64,000 nt of DNA, from positions 171,807-235,806 of the forward strand of contig FJOG01000059.1 in NCBI GenBank assembly GCA_900073065.1. The letters are read 5' to 3'. Origin of the DNA: Phialocephala subalpina (taxonomy: Eukaryota > Ascomycota > Leotiomycetes > Helotiales > Mollisiaceae). Shown in pieces: positions 34,249 to 47,100 of the stretch. The translations under genes were made by a program, and so were the position numbers. The notes beneath the pieces were generated by a model. It did not search any database. It was not told where the DNA came from and worked only from the letters and a program-made list of their open reading frames with translations. Position 1 is the first letter of the stretch. Each line of letters opens with the position of its first letter.

Positions 34249-34640
34249 GTCACGTGCCAGTCTCGCTGGCTTCATGGGGCTTCGAAAGTCCCTGCTCAAA
34301 ACAAAACATGAACTCTGTTTGTTTCACGACTCATGCCGCTACGCTATGAGTCCCCTGAGATCTCCAACCCGCTGAGTCTAGCTTGCTGTGGCTTAGCCCT
34401 TTTGTGAACTCTTCGGTGAAGGTGCTGAAGGCGAGGATACGGACATGACTGGCTTTAACACTGAAGCGCCAAGTCCTCTGGGCCACCTAGAGAGTTTTGT
34501 TGCGCATCTCACACGGCTGGAAATTATCCGTAGCGGCTCTTGACCTGGCACTATCTTTATGTGTCCTAGCGTGTTTATGAACGTGAAGGTGAGGACAACA
34601 GCTGCACAGCCGCTCTCCACCCCTCTAATGTGATCTTACC
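34249..34640. repeat. Dispersed member of the GTTGCACATCTCA repeat family
   Basis: This block resembles 50556-50765: both start GTCACGTGCC, continue with CGCTGGCTTCATGGG and GAAAGTCC, and end near GTGAAGGTGAGGACA. The 13-bp core is at 34499-34511 (GTTGCGCATCTCA). It begins about 50 bp after the MFS stop codon. Confidence 0.7.
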
Positions 34641-35258
34641 AAAGTCAAAGGGATATCACCCAGCTGTTGTCTGCTCCCGGCTTTTCCGTGTTTTGACCTC
34701 ACCCAACCGCAATCTTCTGATGCAGGCTGCGGCCATCTGTCAGTGATCGACATGACATCGGGCCACCTCGCACGGAATTTTGGATCTTGGAATCCGGATG
34801 ACCTCCCTACATGAACCTTGCCTCACACTTCAACAATGTCGGAACTCCTATCAAACCCCCCTGTGGAAATCACTTTGATTTTGCTCAGGGGAGGTGCAGC
34901 ATGTCGTTGGAAAGCTAGGGTTCCTTCGTACACTTTTTTTCCCAGGTTGAGAAGAAGTTAAATTCAAACCTCTCATGGAGGCCCTGCACGGCGAAAATCC
35001 TCGGCGGCCTCAAATTTTCTGGACCAGTACAGGGAAAATATGGTGTATTCATGTACCAAACACATTACGGCGTCCAAAGTAATTAAGCCATAATAGAACA
35101 AAGATTGCTGACACTATATTCCACAATGCAGATTTGGGTCCATAGCTCTATAGTAAACGGAATCACACCAAGATTCGAGATGTAAACAATGACTATCCTC
35201 CACATTAACCCCAAACAGAGCGATATTGGAAACATTAGATTTTGCATCTAGAACCTCC
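34641..35258. other. Intergenic, no supportable gene
   Basis: 618 bp, moderately AT-rich, without an ORF of interest. It contains the 3' flank of the peroxygenase gene. Confidence 0.4.
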
Positions 35259-36892
35259 TTAGAATGCACTGCCACTCTTGGCTACTCCGGGGAACATGCT
35301 CTCCAAGTCTTCCTCAAAACCTTGTCCACCAAGCGTCAAGTCAGTCAGAGCTGGACAAGTAAAATTCAGGAGTGCGGATCCAAGAGTATCTGTAATCATC
35401 TGCAAGGGGACATCAAGTACAGAAAACAGGGTCGAAAGTGAGTTTGGCGCCAGCAACTTTACAACCTCAAACGCAAAGCAGAGAAGGTTGTTGTTCTCGA
35501 GCAAGGTACCGGCCTCGAAGATTCCACCAGTGAGATTGCCAAGATCCAGTCCAGCGAAGCTGTTGACTGTTCCAGTGTTTCCACCAATGCTGGAAATACA
35601 TGAGTTTCGGCATGAAGAGGTGGGAAAGGGAGTCGAGAGGAACTTACGCGCCGAGCTGGGGATATTTAAGGGTCCATGAGACAATGTCCAGATTCAGCTG
35701 AACCAATCCGTAGTCAACAGGAGTCTTGTACCAATTCTGGGGAATTGTCTCCCAGCCGTAGTTGTATGTGAGGTTTCCCTCTTCACCTGAGATGGCAAAA
35801 AAGCTTTTCACTGTCTCTTTGGCTACATGATTGTTAGTCAAAACCAGTCAACCATGTCTAGGCCAATCGGTGGAACTCACTCAGAACACCCACCGGATTC
35901 TCCGAAGAGTGATTAGCAAACAAACGCCCTGCGAATATAAATCCAGCGTTTCTTGCGACCATGCCAGTGAACGGTCCATAATAAAAGTACGGATTTCCGG
36001 CAACGCTCTCCTGAAAACGTATATTTGCGCGCTCAGCCATCAGATCCATGTTGTAGTCACCCACCGGGTCCGTAGACATGTTGTACCATGCCATGAACTG
36101 ATCCATTTGGAGAGTCCAGGCATCACCAGTCAGGTACAGATCATTGCGTGTGTTCGAAGAGTCCCCTTCTATAATATTATGTGATCCGAATAAACCTCTT
36201 GGAGTGCCTAGGCCTAGAATTAGCAAAAGAGGTGGTATTTCCAAAGTCAGAGGCACTTACCCAGTAATCCCAAAGCGTTCCCAAGAATGTTTTCCACTGC
36301 AGCTGTTTCACCTCCGATAGAGAAACCAGGATCCAGAGATAAGGGGTCGCCAACGAAAACGGTGCCCATCACAGCAAGGGCAGCGGCAAGATCAAGTCCC
36401 ATGCCATAGACTATAGCATCGTCAACTTTCGTCCCGTCTCTCTGACTTGGCTACTCACCTTCGTTGATTGCAGTAGTCGCCTCAAGGAGCTACGAGGCAC
36501 TGGTTAGCTCAGGACTTAGACTTCATTTCAAGATCATGACAAACATACACTGGTGACGCCATTGCGACCTATGTATCCATGATTTGCAAGTGCGTTGAGT
36601 CCAGGGCAAGGTCCACGTTGGTCACCAACTTCGAAGTTGGGTGCAATGAATGCGTGGTCGCCAGACACTGTCACGTTAATGAAATGGTCTGCGAACCTGG
36701 AGAAAACAACTTACCGTCAATTGGAGTTGTCAGAGGGTTGACGAGTAATCGTTTTTCCAAGACGCGTCTCACTAGATCTTGAATCTCCCGTTCCAACTTT
36801 GGCACAGCATTGATCCCGTTCGCGGTGGAAAACGCGGTCACCACCTCAGCTCCTAAGGAAAGAAGAGAAATTATCAGAAGGACGAGTTTCAT
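35259..36892 (-). CDS. Unspecific peroxygenase, long type (chloroperoxidase/heme-thiolate family)
   Basis: Seven exons (36892-36715, 36667-36549, 36489-36459, 36410-36261, 36207-35881, 35822-35648, 35589-35259) give 436 residues. Introns are 47-59 nt and all junctions keep frame. Residues 1-20 are a signal peptide (MKLVLLIISLLSLGAEVVTA). The heme-thiolate Cys is in RGPCPGLNALANHGYI (Cys 80). The acid-base region is SHNIIEGDSSNTR (EGD at 173-175, Arg 180), the EGD-R arrangement of unspecific peroxygenases rather than the EHD of chloroperoxidase. A later RFQESVAGNP supplies the family Glu. It is secreted and uses hydrogen peroxide to oxygenate varied organics. The GMC oxidoreductase 3.6 kb away could supply peroxide. 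Confidence 0.92.
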
Positions 36893-37631
36893 CTTGAAGA
36901 AACGAGTGAGGTTCAAGAGTGAGCTGACAATGTAATCATAGGGAGGAAGTCAAGGAATCCGAATGGAAGGGTACATGTTCCAAACTACTTTTCTCGATCT
37001 ACTCGCCTTGGGGTGAGAGACGATCACCTCGAGGGGCACAGCAGAGCCCATGAACGAAAGAACGAAAGAAGGAAAGAAAGCCACGCGATCTTCTTGATCT
37101 TCGCTGTGTTTCTCAACTTGGATTAGTCGAAATAAAGATCGTCACTATTGCAGACGTTGGAAAAGTCAAATTCTAATTGTGGGGTGGTCTCGGACCGGGG
37201 CGTGCCTCACCGTTTCAACGGGGAGCCGAGCGGCAGTTCCACGCGCTGCCGATCGTAGCTACTCCAAGATTGGATAAGCAAGCGAACCCCTTTCATCCCA
37301 ACTTTCCAAGACAATGGCATTATTACATGGCATGGGGATGTGCGTCAAACCCCTGACCTTAACTTGGAGCCTTAACAGCGATCTTACTGTCGGGGAGGTA
37401 AGGTTACGAGAGAGTTTGTGAGACTCCCAACTTGAGTATCTTCTTCGTCTTCGAGGAAGAAGTTCGGGCTCTGGCATATGGAAGGCCGTTGGGGTTGGCC
37501 TGCATGCATTGCAGTCGCATGTTATTTCTGTCAACACGGATTTGTTCTTCAATTATTGTGTCATATCAAGTCCTTCGTCACCTTAGTGAACTTCATTTGA
37601 GAGAGCATCTCCAACATCGCTCGTTGCAGAC
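36893..37631. other. Intergenic, divergent promoter region
   Basis: 739 bp between the starts of the peroxygenase and receptor genes. It includes a purine-rich run near 37050-37080 (GAAAGAACGAAAGAAGGAAA). No gene is supported. Confidence 0.4.
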
Positions 37632-39247
37632 ATGAAATTCTCCGGTATCGTTCTATCTGCCTTCTTAGCAATATTACAGGTCAAACTGTGTTCCGCACAG
37701 ACGAGTGCAGATGCACTTCCAGCATGCGGGGTGAGTCAACCCAACGATATCCCGAGGAAGAATGCTAACTCGAGAAGTTGCTTTGTATTGAGGAGATGAC
37801 CTTGAAGTCAACTTGCGACCTCACCAATACCACATGCATCTGCACAAATGCTCAGCTGAATCAAGCCATCACTGAGTGCGTCGCCACTAACTGCACTATA
37901 AGAGAATCGTTGAGTACGTTTCTCGCCCTCTCGCATCCCGCTGCTCATATATTAATTATAACTGCTGCAGCAACTGAAAAATACTCAAAAGATGCATGTG
38001 GTGCGAAACCTCGAGATAGGACCCGTGCTGTCTCGGGTGTTGGGGTAACTTTCTGCGCTCTTGGATTAATTGTTTTCGGTTTGCGAGTTGTGTCGAAACT
38101 GAATACACCTGGAAGTACTCTTGGTGTCGATGATATGGTTATGGGCTTCGTTGCGGTTGGAATTCACCCATTTTGTAGTTGCAATAGTGTTGACGATACC
38201 TAGGTGGAATTGGTACTATTCGGCGGACTATCAGTAGCTCGTATGCACCAACCTTCATAGACAACTGCTAGCGGAGACTGACTAGAAATAGTATCCAAGA
38301 ACGGGCTCGGACTGGATATGTGGAACGTATCATTTGGGAAAATCGAAACATTTCTCTATGTGAGTAAAACCATCCAAGTCGATGGTTTAGAGCTCATACA
38401 ACATAGTTATTTTTCTGGGATGAGCTGATCTACCTCTCCGCATTGCCATTAACCAAGATCTCCATTTTACTATTCTACCTTCGAATCTTTCCGCGCCGCA
38501 GCTTCAAATATTCTGTCTACGCCCTGATCGCAGCGAACATCCTCTATCTGATCTCCTTTGAGGTCGTTTCTATCTGGCAATGCCGACCAATCAAAGGCGC
38601 ATGGAAACGATGGGACGGCGAATTCAAATGCACTTGTAACAACATCAATCTTCAAGGATGGCTGAGTGCAGTATTCAATATTGTGCTCGATATTGCTATG
38701 TTGAGCTTGCCAATGCCGGAGTTGTACAAATTGTCTATGTCAACGAAGAAGAAGGTCCATATCATGCTCATGTTTGGTGTCGGGTTCTTGTGAGTCCACT
38801 AAGAGTCCTCCACTTCTCCCTAAGATGTGTCTCTGACTACCTCATAGCGTTGTTATTATCAGTATCCTCAGACTGAAAGCTCTAATTCAGTTTGCGAGCA
38901 CTATGAATGTCACACGTAAGTCGTTCACTAAGTCGCCGAGCTACATTGAAAATGATCTAATCATGTCGATAGAGGACTATGTGGACCTTGGTATATGGAG
39001 TACAATTGAAGTGCCCGTGGGAGTAATTTGCGCTTCTATGCCATCCATCCGCCCTCTCCTCCGAAATATATTCCCAAAACTTTTCTCGACAACGAAGAAT
39101 GACAGCGCCGGAATGCAAAATAACAGTAGCGTGTTTTCCAACCGTCAAAAACCGAAGCTTGTTTCCAGCAAACCGAACAATAGTGATGATAGATCATTTA
39201 TTCCACTTGTTGAGCTGGAATTTTCTGACAACACTGGCAAGGTTTGA
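37632..39247 (+). CDS. CFEM-domain PTH11-like G-protein-coupled receptor
   Basis: Eight exons (37632-37730, 37778-37913, 37971-38155, 38204-38240, 38292-38359, 38407-38789, 38848-38915, 38973-39247) give 416 residues; all junctions keep frame. Residues 1-22 are a signal peptide. The extracellular CFEM domain (about 30-80) shows CGLLCIEEMT, CDLTNTTCICTN and ECVATNC, eight Cys in the usual pattern. About seven hydrophobic helices follow, with DDMVMGFVA, SKNGLGLDMW, LTKISILLFYLRIFP and CNNINLQGWLSAVFNIVLD, typical of the fungal rhodopsin-like PTH11 class. The cytosolic tail is short and polar. Such receptors sense surface or host cues and signal through G proteins. It is transcribed divergently from the peroxygenase gene. 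Confidence 0.9.
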
Positions 39248-40462
39248 GGAAATAGGTTTCCGATGGGTGGCAATGTTCAATTTGTGAGATAGGGGTCGTC
39301 GGGACTACTGTTTATACGCTCTCACAAATGCAGTATGATCCAAGAAATGAAAAAGTTTGGGTGATTCTTTCAATTGCGCTGGACCAGATTCAAACCCCCT
39401 CAAGGCACGTAATGATGAGCGTGATTTAATTCTGACTTGATCCAAACAACTCGAGCGAGGTGTTTACCTTGTCGCCCCTTGGCAGTTTGACAAGGTCGCC
39501 AGACCCGCTTGACGGGTTCCACTTGACTCGGGCTTATCTTTCCTTATTTCTAGTGTACTGCATTCCAGGACAACAGTAGAGTTTGAAGAATTCGGCGACG
39601 TCGAGCCTCCTGTATACCCCGTACGAGGTACCCTGAAGAAGTGGCCTAGCCACATGCAGGGCTGCTCTTCGAGTGCGATTCTGGGTTCTGGGGATGCGCT
39701 GGGGGTAAGTAGCCAATTATGTAGAGATAATCTCAACGTGCATGCCGCAATCAAAACCCCTAACTTTGCCGACGGAATCGGAGAACTTCGGCATTTAAAA
39801 AAGAAAGTGAGCAAAAGATGATCGTCTTGGTGCAGAACAGGCAGGGCTTTCACAGCGAAATTTAGACTTCCGAGAGTCTTGGGTGGCACGAGTACGGAGG
39901 ATTGCGGGGCTTACATGGGGGCCACGGATGTGATTAAAGGGGTTCCCCAGTTCGGAGCCAAGACCGGGGGTGAAAGGGGGTTGGAGTCACAACCTTATCT
40001 CGTTCCGATTGCAAGGGCTGAGGGAACAGTGCTACCAAAATCCAAGGATCGGCTGTGGAAGATCTCCAACAATTTTACCTCTTCTCACCTTTTTTTGTCC
40101 GACAATCGCACAAACGTCAGCTGGGCTTCGTGGCCACTTAGAAAATTAGATTCCTCAGAAGTTTCACTTCCGGATTGGACCCGAACTGCAAGTCTTAGTG
40201 GATTCATGAGGAGGGCTTCACTGGGGTTGACAGCCGTTGAGAAGCTTGGATACTCCTTTTAGAAATTAGTCTCCGAATGGTCAGGGCGTCTATGCGAGTG
40301 TCAGACCAAAAGAAAAGTGAGTAGCCTCACTCCCAGTGAACTCGAAGAAACAAAAGAAAAACCGAGGGCAGGAATTCGTCATCTACGGAATCCAGTCATT
40401 CCTTAGTTCACTTCTTACCATTCATTACTTCCATTCTTGAAGTCCGTCAAGTCTATTACAAG
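39248..40462. other. Intergenic, no supportable gene
   Basis: 1.2 kb with overlapping short ORFs on both strands, none with a recognisable domain. It should contain the GMC oxidoreductase promoter. Confidence 0.35.
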
Positions 40463-42567
40463 ATGCTTCTAAGGCATACACTGAGCGTTGTTTCTTTGTT
40501 TATTAATGTTGTTTCCGCAGTGTAAGAGCTCATCAGTTTCCATCCAAGTTACTTCACCATCTGACAATTCCCAGAGCCGTGCCCCATGATGGGCCTCATG
40601 TGCATCGTTCACCCCCAATTTCCTCGCGGCAGTCAAACATAACATGGCTTGAATCATATGAATACATCGTCGTAGGCTCTGGACCTGGAGGTGGCCCCCT
40701 CGCCGCGCGTCTCGCTATCGCCGGTTCCAAAGTCCTATTAATCGATGCCGGAGACGACCAAGGCTCTAGCTACCAAGAGCAAGTTCCTGCCCTTCAGCTC
40801 CAATCCACGGAATACACGCCCATGAAATGGGATTATTTCGTTAACCACTATCAGAACGAGACTCGTCAGCAATTAGATTCGAAATTCACCTGGGAAACTC
40901 CGACAGGTGACCTGCACGTTGGACCTGGTGCTCCTGCTGGCTCCAGGCCTCTGGGCATTCTATATCCCAGGGCTGGAACGCTGGGTGGATGCTCGGCGCA
41001 TAACGCGCTCATTACTATGTATCCCCACGATAGTGATTGGGCGTACATTCAGACTCTCACCGGAGACGACTCCTGGGCTCCGGCGAACATGCGCACATAC
41101 TTTGAGAGGCTGGAGCGAAATGATTATCTGCCCAGCAGTATCGTTGGACACGGCTACAACGGCTGGCTTTGGACAGCTCTCACGGATCTCTCGCTCGTGA
41201 TTGAGGATCAAAAACTGCTTTCGCTCATTATTGCTGCTGGTACCGCCATGGGGAAAAGCCTTCTCGGATTGATTATCAATACTGTCGTGGGTCTCGCTGA
41301 GGTTCTGCTCCGGGATTTGAACGCACCAGGCCAAACATCGAAGGAAGGCCTTTACCAAGTTCCACTTGCGATGTTCAATTCCACTCGCCATGGTCCCCGA
41401 AACTTTGTCCTTGATACTGCCAATGCTATAAACGAAGATGGGTCTCGAAAGTATCACTTGGATGTCCGTCTCAACACCCTCGTAACCAAGATCCGTTTCA
41501 CGCAAAATGGAACAACCCCTCAGGCTATTGGCGTGGACTTCGTAGACGGTCAGAGTCTCTACAGGGCAGATCCCCGCGCTGGTTCAGCAACCGTAACTGG
41601 GTCAGGAAGCGTGAATGCCACGCGCGAAGTGATTCTTTCTGCCGGAACCTTCAACACACCTCAGCTACTTAAACTGAGCGGCATCGGTCCCAAGTCCGAG
41701 CTGGATCAGTTTAATATTCCTGTTGTTGTCGATCTTCCGGGTGTTGGTACCAATCTCCAAGATCGATACGAGAACACAGTGGTTGGGGAGACGCCTAGTG
41801 AGTTCTTCATCACCAAAGACTGCACTTTCATGATGACGATGCCCGATCCCTGCCTCACAAGATGGATTAATGGCTTTGACGCCACCAGCAAAGGAACGTA
41901 TGGCACCAATGGAATTGCCATTGCTATTGTCAAGAAGTCTTCTGTCGCAGACCTAGACCCATCCGTTCCTGGCTCCTCGGAGCCTGACCTCCTGATCTCT
42001 GGCGCACCTGCTTTTTTTACTGGCTACTACCCAGGCTATGCGGACTTTTCACTCTCAGATGCCAAACACTGGGCTTGGATTGTGCTCAAAGGACACAGTC
42101 GCAACAATGCCGGAACTGTCGCCTTGCGGTCCACCGACCCCCGAGACATGCCCCTTATCAATTTCAACTCATTCGACACCGGCGTTACCGAAGATGGGGC
42201 AGACGACAAAGATCTTCAGGCTGTGTACGAAGCGATGGAGTACTCGCGCCAGGCTTTCCAAGACCTGATTCCTCTTGATGGCTCCTTTACAGAGGTCTGG
42301 CCGGGCCCAAATGTCACAACAGAGGCACAGATGAAGGAATTCATCAAGGATGAGGCGTGGGGTCATCATGCTAGTTGCACATGTCCGATTGGAGCTGATG
42401 GTGATCCGATGGCAGTTCTGGACTCAAAATTCAGAGTCAGAGGTGTGCAAGGCTTGAGGGTTGTAGATGCGAGCGTGTTTCCAAAGATTCCTGGTTTCTA
42501 TATCGTCTTGCCGATATATATGGTTAGTGAGAAGGCATCGGACGTTATCATTCAGGATGCTGCGTGA
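40463..42567 (+). CDS. GMC-family FAD oxidoreductase, secreted
   Basis: Exons 40463-40521 and 40575-42567 give 683 residues; the 53-nt intron is phase 2. The first exon encodes a signal peptide (MLLRHTLSVVSLFINVVSA). The FAD dinucleotide fold is YIVVGSGPGGGPLAARLA (about 50-67), followed by YPRAGTLGGCSAHNALITMY and ATREVILSAGTFNTPQLLKLSG, both GMC signatures. The catalytic His lies in WGHHASCTCPIG (617-618). The second catalytic position reads IPGFYIVLPIYMVSEKASDV instead of the common His/Asn-containing G-x-P-Q segment. Secreted GMC enzymes (CAZy AA3-like) oxidise alcohols or sugars and many release hydrogen peroxide; that role here is inference. It sits next to the peroxygenase and receptor genes. 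Confidence 0.92.
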
Positions 42568-43308
42568 GTTGAATGGATGGGGAGTTTTGAATTGCTTGTG
42601 TGTAGTTGTGTGGCATTGATTTGGTTGTATATAATAAGGATGCAGATCCCGATATATTTTTCAAATAATCCCCAAGCAAGATCTTGTTTGCAAGGGTTGG
42701 TTCTCTTTTATTTGGACTTTGTAAGGGGTGCAAATATCGTAGCCTCCAATGCTTCGTCGTTGTTTCTGGATTTGCTCCGCCACCCACTTCAAACCCTTTC
42801 TCACAGGCTCAGTCATATACCCCCCCAAGATGGCCCAGAGAAGAGGGAGCTTGATTGATGCCTAGGCTATATTGTTTCGATAGCAAAGCATAAATTAGCA
42901 CGCAAATCTTATTATATGACCGTTTTATTTTGCACCACAACCCCCTGAGAACACAAGCGAGCCCCCTAGCTTAGCGACTCGCGCCAGTTTGCCTATGTTG
43001 ATCTCCAATAATTAGACAACAGAATTATATCATTTTATACTATTTTTATATAATTTATACATACCTTTATTTCATTCTACCTTTTACTAAAGAGATCCTC
43101 CAATTGATTCAGGCAGATTTTCTACTCGTTTACTTTACCCTAGCTTTTTCAGCTTCTCCAACCCCTTTAGAAACCCATTTTCTGGCTGGAGAAGAGGTTT
43201 AAGATATTAGATAGGGATGAGAAAGAATATTTTTACGTAGTAAGAAGTACGTTTCAGTAGCCCGAGAGCTTGGAAGCAGAAGAGGTAACCCCAGATTGGG
43301 CGTCAAGT
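42568..43308. other. Transition into the repeat island
   Basis: After the GMC 3' flank the sequence turns AT-rich (about 42860-43110, long A/T runs). A short, degraded stretch could be old transposon DNA, but I cannot name it. It ends at the mariner terminal repeat. Confidence 0.35.
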
Positions 43309-43782
43309 GTAAGAGCTTCGGGCATTACTCGGCGTACACCTAACCTATTCTTGAATTTTAACAACTACAATGCCCCAATCCAAGTCCAATTCTTTTATTT
43401 TCGTGTTCTTGAAGGTTGATTGATTTTCTCTCTTGATTATTAGTGTACAGTAGCCATTCCTTTGCTCTCAATAACGTCCTCAAGTTTCACAGTCAATCTC
43501 TCAGTCAAATATCTCCAATCTTCAGGCTGCACTTCACTCCATAACTCATTCAATACTTCCTTCATATCTGCAATAGAAGTAGGCACAGACTCCAATTTGG
43601 TGATCTCATTCTTCATCCATCTCCACACCTTTTCAATAGGATTAAGGTCTGGTAAGGAAAGTGGCCAATCAAACCCTTTAATGCCCTTCTCAAGCTTCGG
43701 TAAGCGCGCCTTTCCCTTGTGGACTTTGGCCCCATCTTCCATGAATATGAATTGCTCTTGTTCTTGAGGAGTAAGAGAATCA

Positions 43783-43954
43783 TGTCAGTTGCTGGTCACG
43801 TGTAGTGGGTCAAGCTCTCATTCCATATGGAGTATAGTTCAAAGGTAATCTCGCAGACTCTTATATCCTCACTCTCCTCCCTAGCTAGTTCTCTAGATTG
43901 AACAATACGATTTTTTACCCACAGTATAATGCCCAGACCTCGTAGCATCTGATA
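43783..43954 (+). repeat. Copia 5' LTR
   Basis: 172 bp, starting TGTCAGTTGCTGG and ending CATCTGATA. About a dozen differences from the 3' LTR, all transitions, many in TGG/TAA-type contexts. Confidence 0.92.
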
Positions 43955-44169
43955 GTTATAAGCCCGGAATTCCCCAAGGCTTGATCACTAAAATAACCGC
44001 ACATCTAGCCTACTCGGTAAAACACCGAAATCTGTCTCCTTCGACTACCTCCACCAAAACAGTCAACGATTGCCTAATTAGTAGCGTCTGCGACTACGAG
44101 GAGTTATCCGTCGTATACCCACACCTCATTAGAAAATCTGCGAGCTCGCTGTCGCGACCACAAAGCAAA

Positions 44170-47100
44170 ATGGCAGAAGTGAAGCCTATTCCGGTGATTT
44201 TAATCGGAGGGGCCACGTACATCAAATGGAGAGAAGTTATAAAGACGAGAGCAAACAAGGAAGATCTATAGAAGTATATCGACCCGGACACACCTCAAGA
44301 CTAGCTTCCAAAGCTAATTCAACTACTAATGCCAATGCCAGCAAATATTAAAGCAAATATTATGATTACGCCGTCAACTACACCCACGGAAGACGGTCGA
44401 GTAACGCCAAGGGGCGCGAGGATAGTCTCTTTGACTAAAAAAGCTAAATTCTCGGACTTAAACGCAGACGAAAAAGAGGAGTTAAAATTACTTAGGGAAA
44501 CTTAGTCATATGAGCTCAAGATTTACCACCGGCAAAGCGAGGCTTATAGAGGTTTAAAAGCAATTATCTAGGCTTCTATCGACTATAAATACTTACTCTA
44601 TACGTTCAATTGCGAAACGCCTTAGCATATAATACACAACTTGAAGCTAGAGATTGCCCCGTCAAATCGAGCGCAAAAAAGTGAAATTTTAAAGAAATGG
44701 AAAAAGCTTAAAACCACAATAAAATTGTCGACAGATCTCGAGTCGTAGTTAAAAGAGTAGCACTCCACATACAACGAGAGTATCGCGCTAAAAATCCCCG
44801 ATATAATCGATAATTTAAAACCGCACTATAATTTCCTCCAAGTAGTCTACTTAATTACACCTACTTTTGCGGATATAATAAAGAAAAAGCTGCTAATGGA
44901 AACAATACTATAAACGTTTAAAGAACTTTTGCGTTTCTACTAATAATAGCGTAGGAATACCTTAGACCGATCGAGAGTTTAAAGGGTGTAATATGCCTAC
45001 CCGATTACCGATAATAAAAAGCAATAACAATAATAGCCTACTCTCAATAAACAAACGGGGAGAAACTACGAGAATACACTTTGCATATGTACCGTAATCC
45101 ACTAATTCAAAGACTGCCTATATATTATGGAAAACAAACGGAAACCAAATTAAAAACTAAACTTAAATATTTAGAAACAAATAGACGAGAAAATGGAAAA
45201 TAATTAGAAAGTCCAAAGGAAAGTCGATTAACTACGCAAGAAGGCCAACAAACAGTAGAACGCGAAGACTATATCACTTCAACCTCCTGCGGAAAGCTCA
45301 GGGCGTAAGCCTCCGATATTAGTCTCGAAATTTGGAGATACGGTGTTCCCGGTGCTATTAGGCTACTACGCTGTAAATATCAACGACAGTGAATTTGACG
45401 CTAGTAAGCTAGTCGACAATAGTTAGCTTACTAATAATAGTAACTCGGCCTATAACGTAGACGCTACCTCATCGTCTGGAGCACTTGACGCGCTTATAAA
45501 TAGTATTATTTTGGACTTTAGTACTACGTGCCACGTAAAAAACAATGAAAATAGATTCGAGAACTTTGTCCTTGCCGCCGTCGGAGAAACGCTCGGAACA
45601 AGCAATAGCGCGGCTACAGTTTATAACTGGGGAAATATCACGATTTTAGTTTAATGTCCGAATTATTTAAAAAGAAGGAAGATCACTATTATAAACGTTG
45701 CTTTTTGTTCTAATTTCCCGTTCATTGTTATCAATCTCCGTTTATTTAAGGTTAAAGGCATTATATAGGACATAGAAAACGAGCTACTTAAATGCGCTAA
45801 TAGTATAATATACTAGATACTATTTCGGGAAAACTAATGGGTATTAGAATATAACTCGCCATTTCTTAAATTAAACCACGTTATCAATTAAATAAATAAT
45901 CACGTTTACACTACGCAGAATTCGCGTTAACTTCTCCGCGCGGTAAAAGCTACGACTAAGAAGTGGCATAGCCGAATAGGGCACTTATATATAGAGGCAC
46001 TCTCTCACTTACCGCAACAAGCAACCGATTGTAAGATCACGACCTATAAACTTAATTATATTTGCGAAGTCTATAAATTCGTTAAAGCTCACGAAATCGT
46101 CTCTCGTAAACTAATAGAACGAGGACGTTACCCCTACTACCGCATTACCGGTAATTGGATTTATATAGAAGAAAGCGATAAAAATAAGTCTAAGATCTTC
46201 TATCTCTATTGCGACGTTTATTAAATGAATTACGTCTTCCCGCTTTTAAATCTCAAACAAACAACCATTATCGCCTGTATCAAATACTTTATAAAATAAA
46301 TCAAACGGAAGTGGGGTTTCCAAGTAATAATCATTAAAATCGATAAATAAACTTCATTTAATAGAGGCTAATACGAGCTAATTAACGAAGAAAATATTAC
46401 TATCGAGTTTACTTCTCTTAATATACACGACCAAAACGGTCCTACGAAGCGTACTAAAAAGGTAATTATAAGTAGAACACGTACTATGCACATTAGCGCT
46501 AACCTCCCTCCGAATATATTTCCAGAGTCTTATTATACGGCAAGCTACCTACTAAACAAATCACCAAACAAGCGTTTAAAATGGATATTACCCTTAGCGT
46601 TTCTCCAAAAGTAAATGGGAATAGAGAGCCATTTACCGCAAATTGCACATCTCAAAGTCTTTAATTATAGGGCCTACCCTCTTATTAAAAACCGTTCGAA
46701 GCTTAATAAACTTAGTCTAAGAGCGTATATAAACTACTTAATTGGATATAAATCTACGAATATCTTCCGCATATAAATACTATCATTAAAACGCGCTATC
46801 TCGACTAAAGACGTGACTTTTAATAAGGACACTTTTTACGACCCTACGCTTAATAGAAAGCTCACCGAACTAAAAGTCATACAAATTCAAAAGATCATCG
46901 AAATCATTAAAATGGACGATCTTCCAAACGCGAGCTACGAATTGTATAAGCACGAATATTAATTAAACGCTTATGCTAAAAGTGCTAAAATTACTTATAA
47001 AACTAATATCGAGAAGCCCAAAAATACGATCATTATCTAATAATCTCAGCTACTTACGCCAGAGCTATTACTAAAGCTATCACCAAAGCTAGAGCCATCA

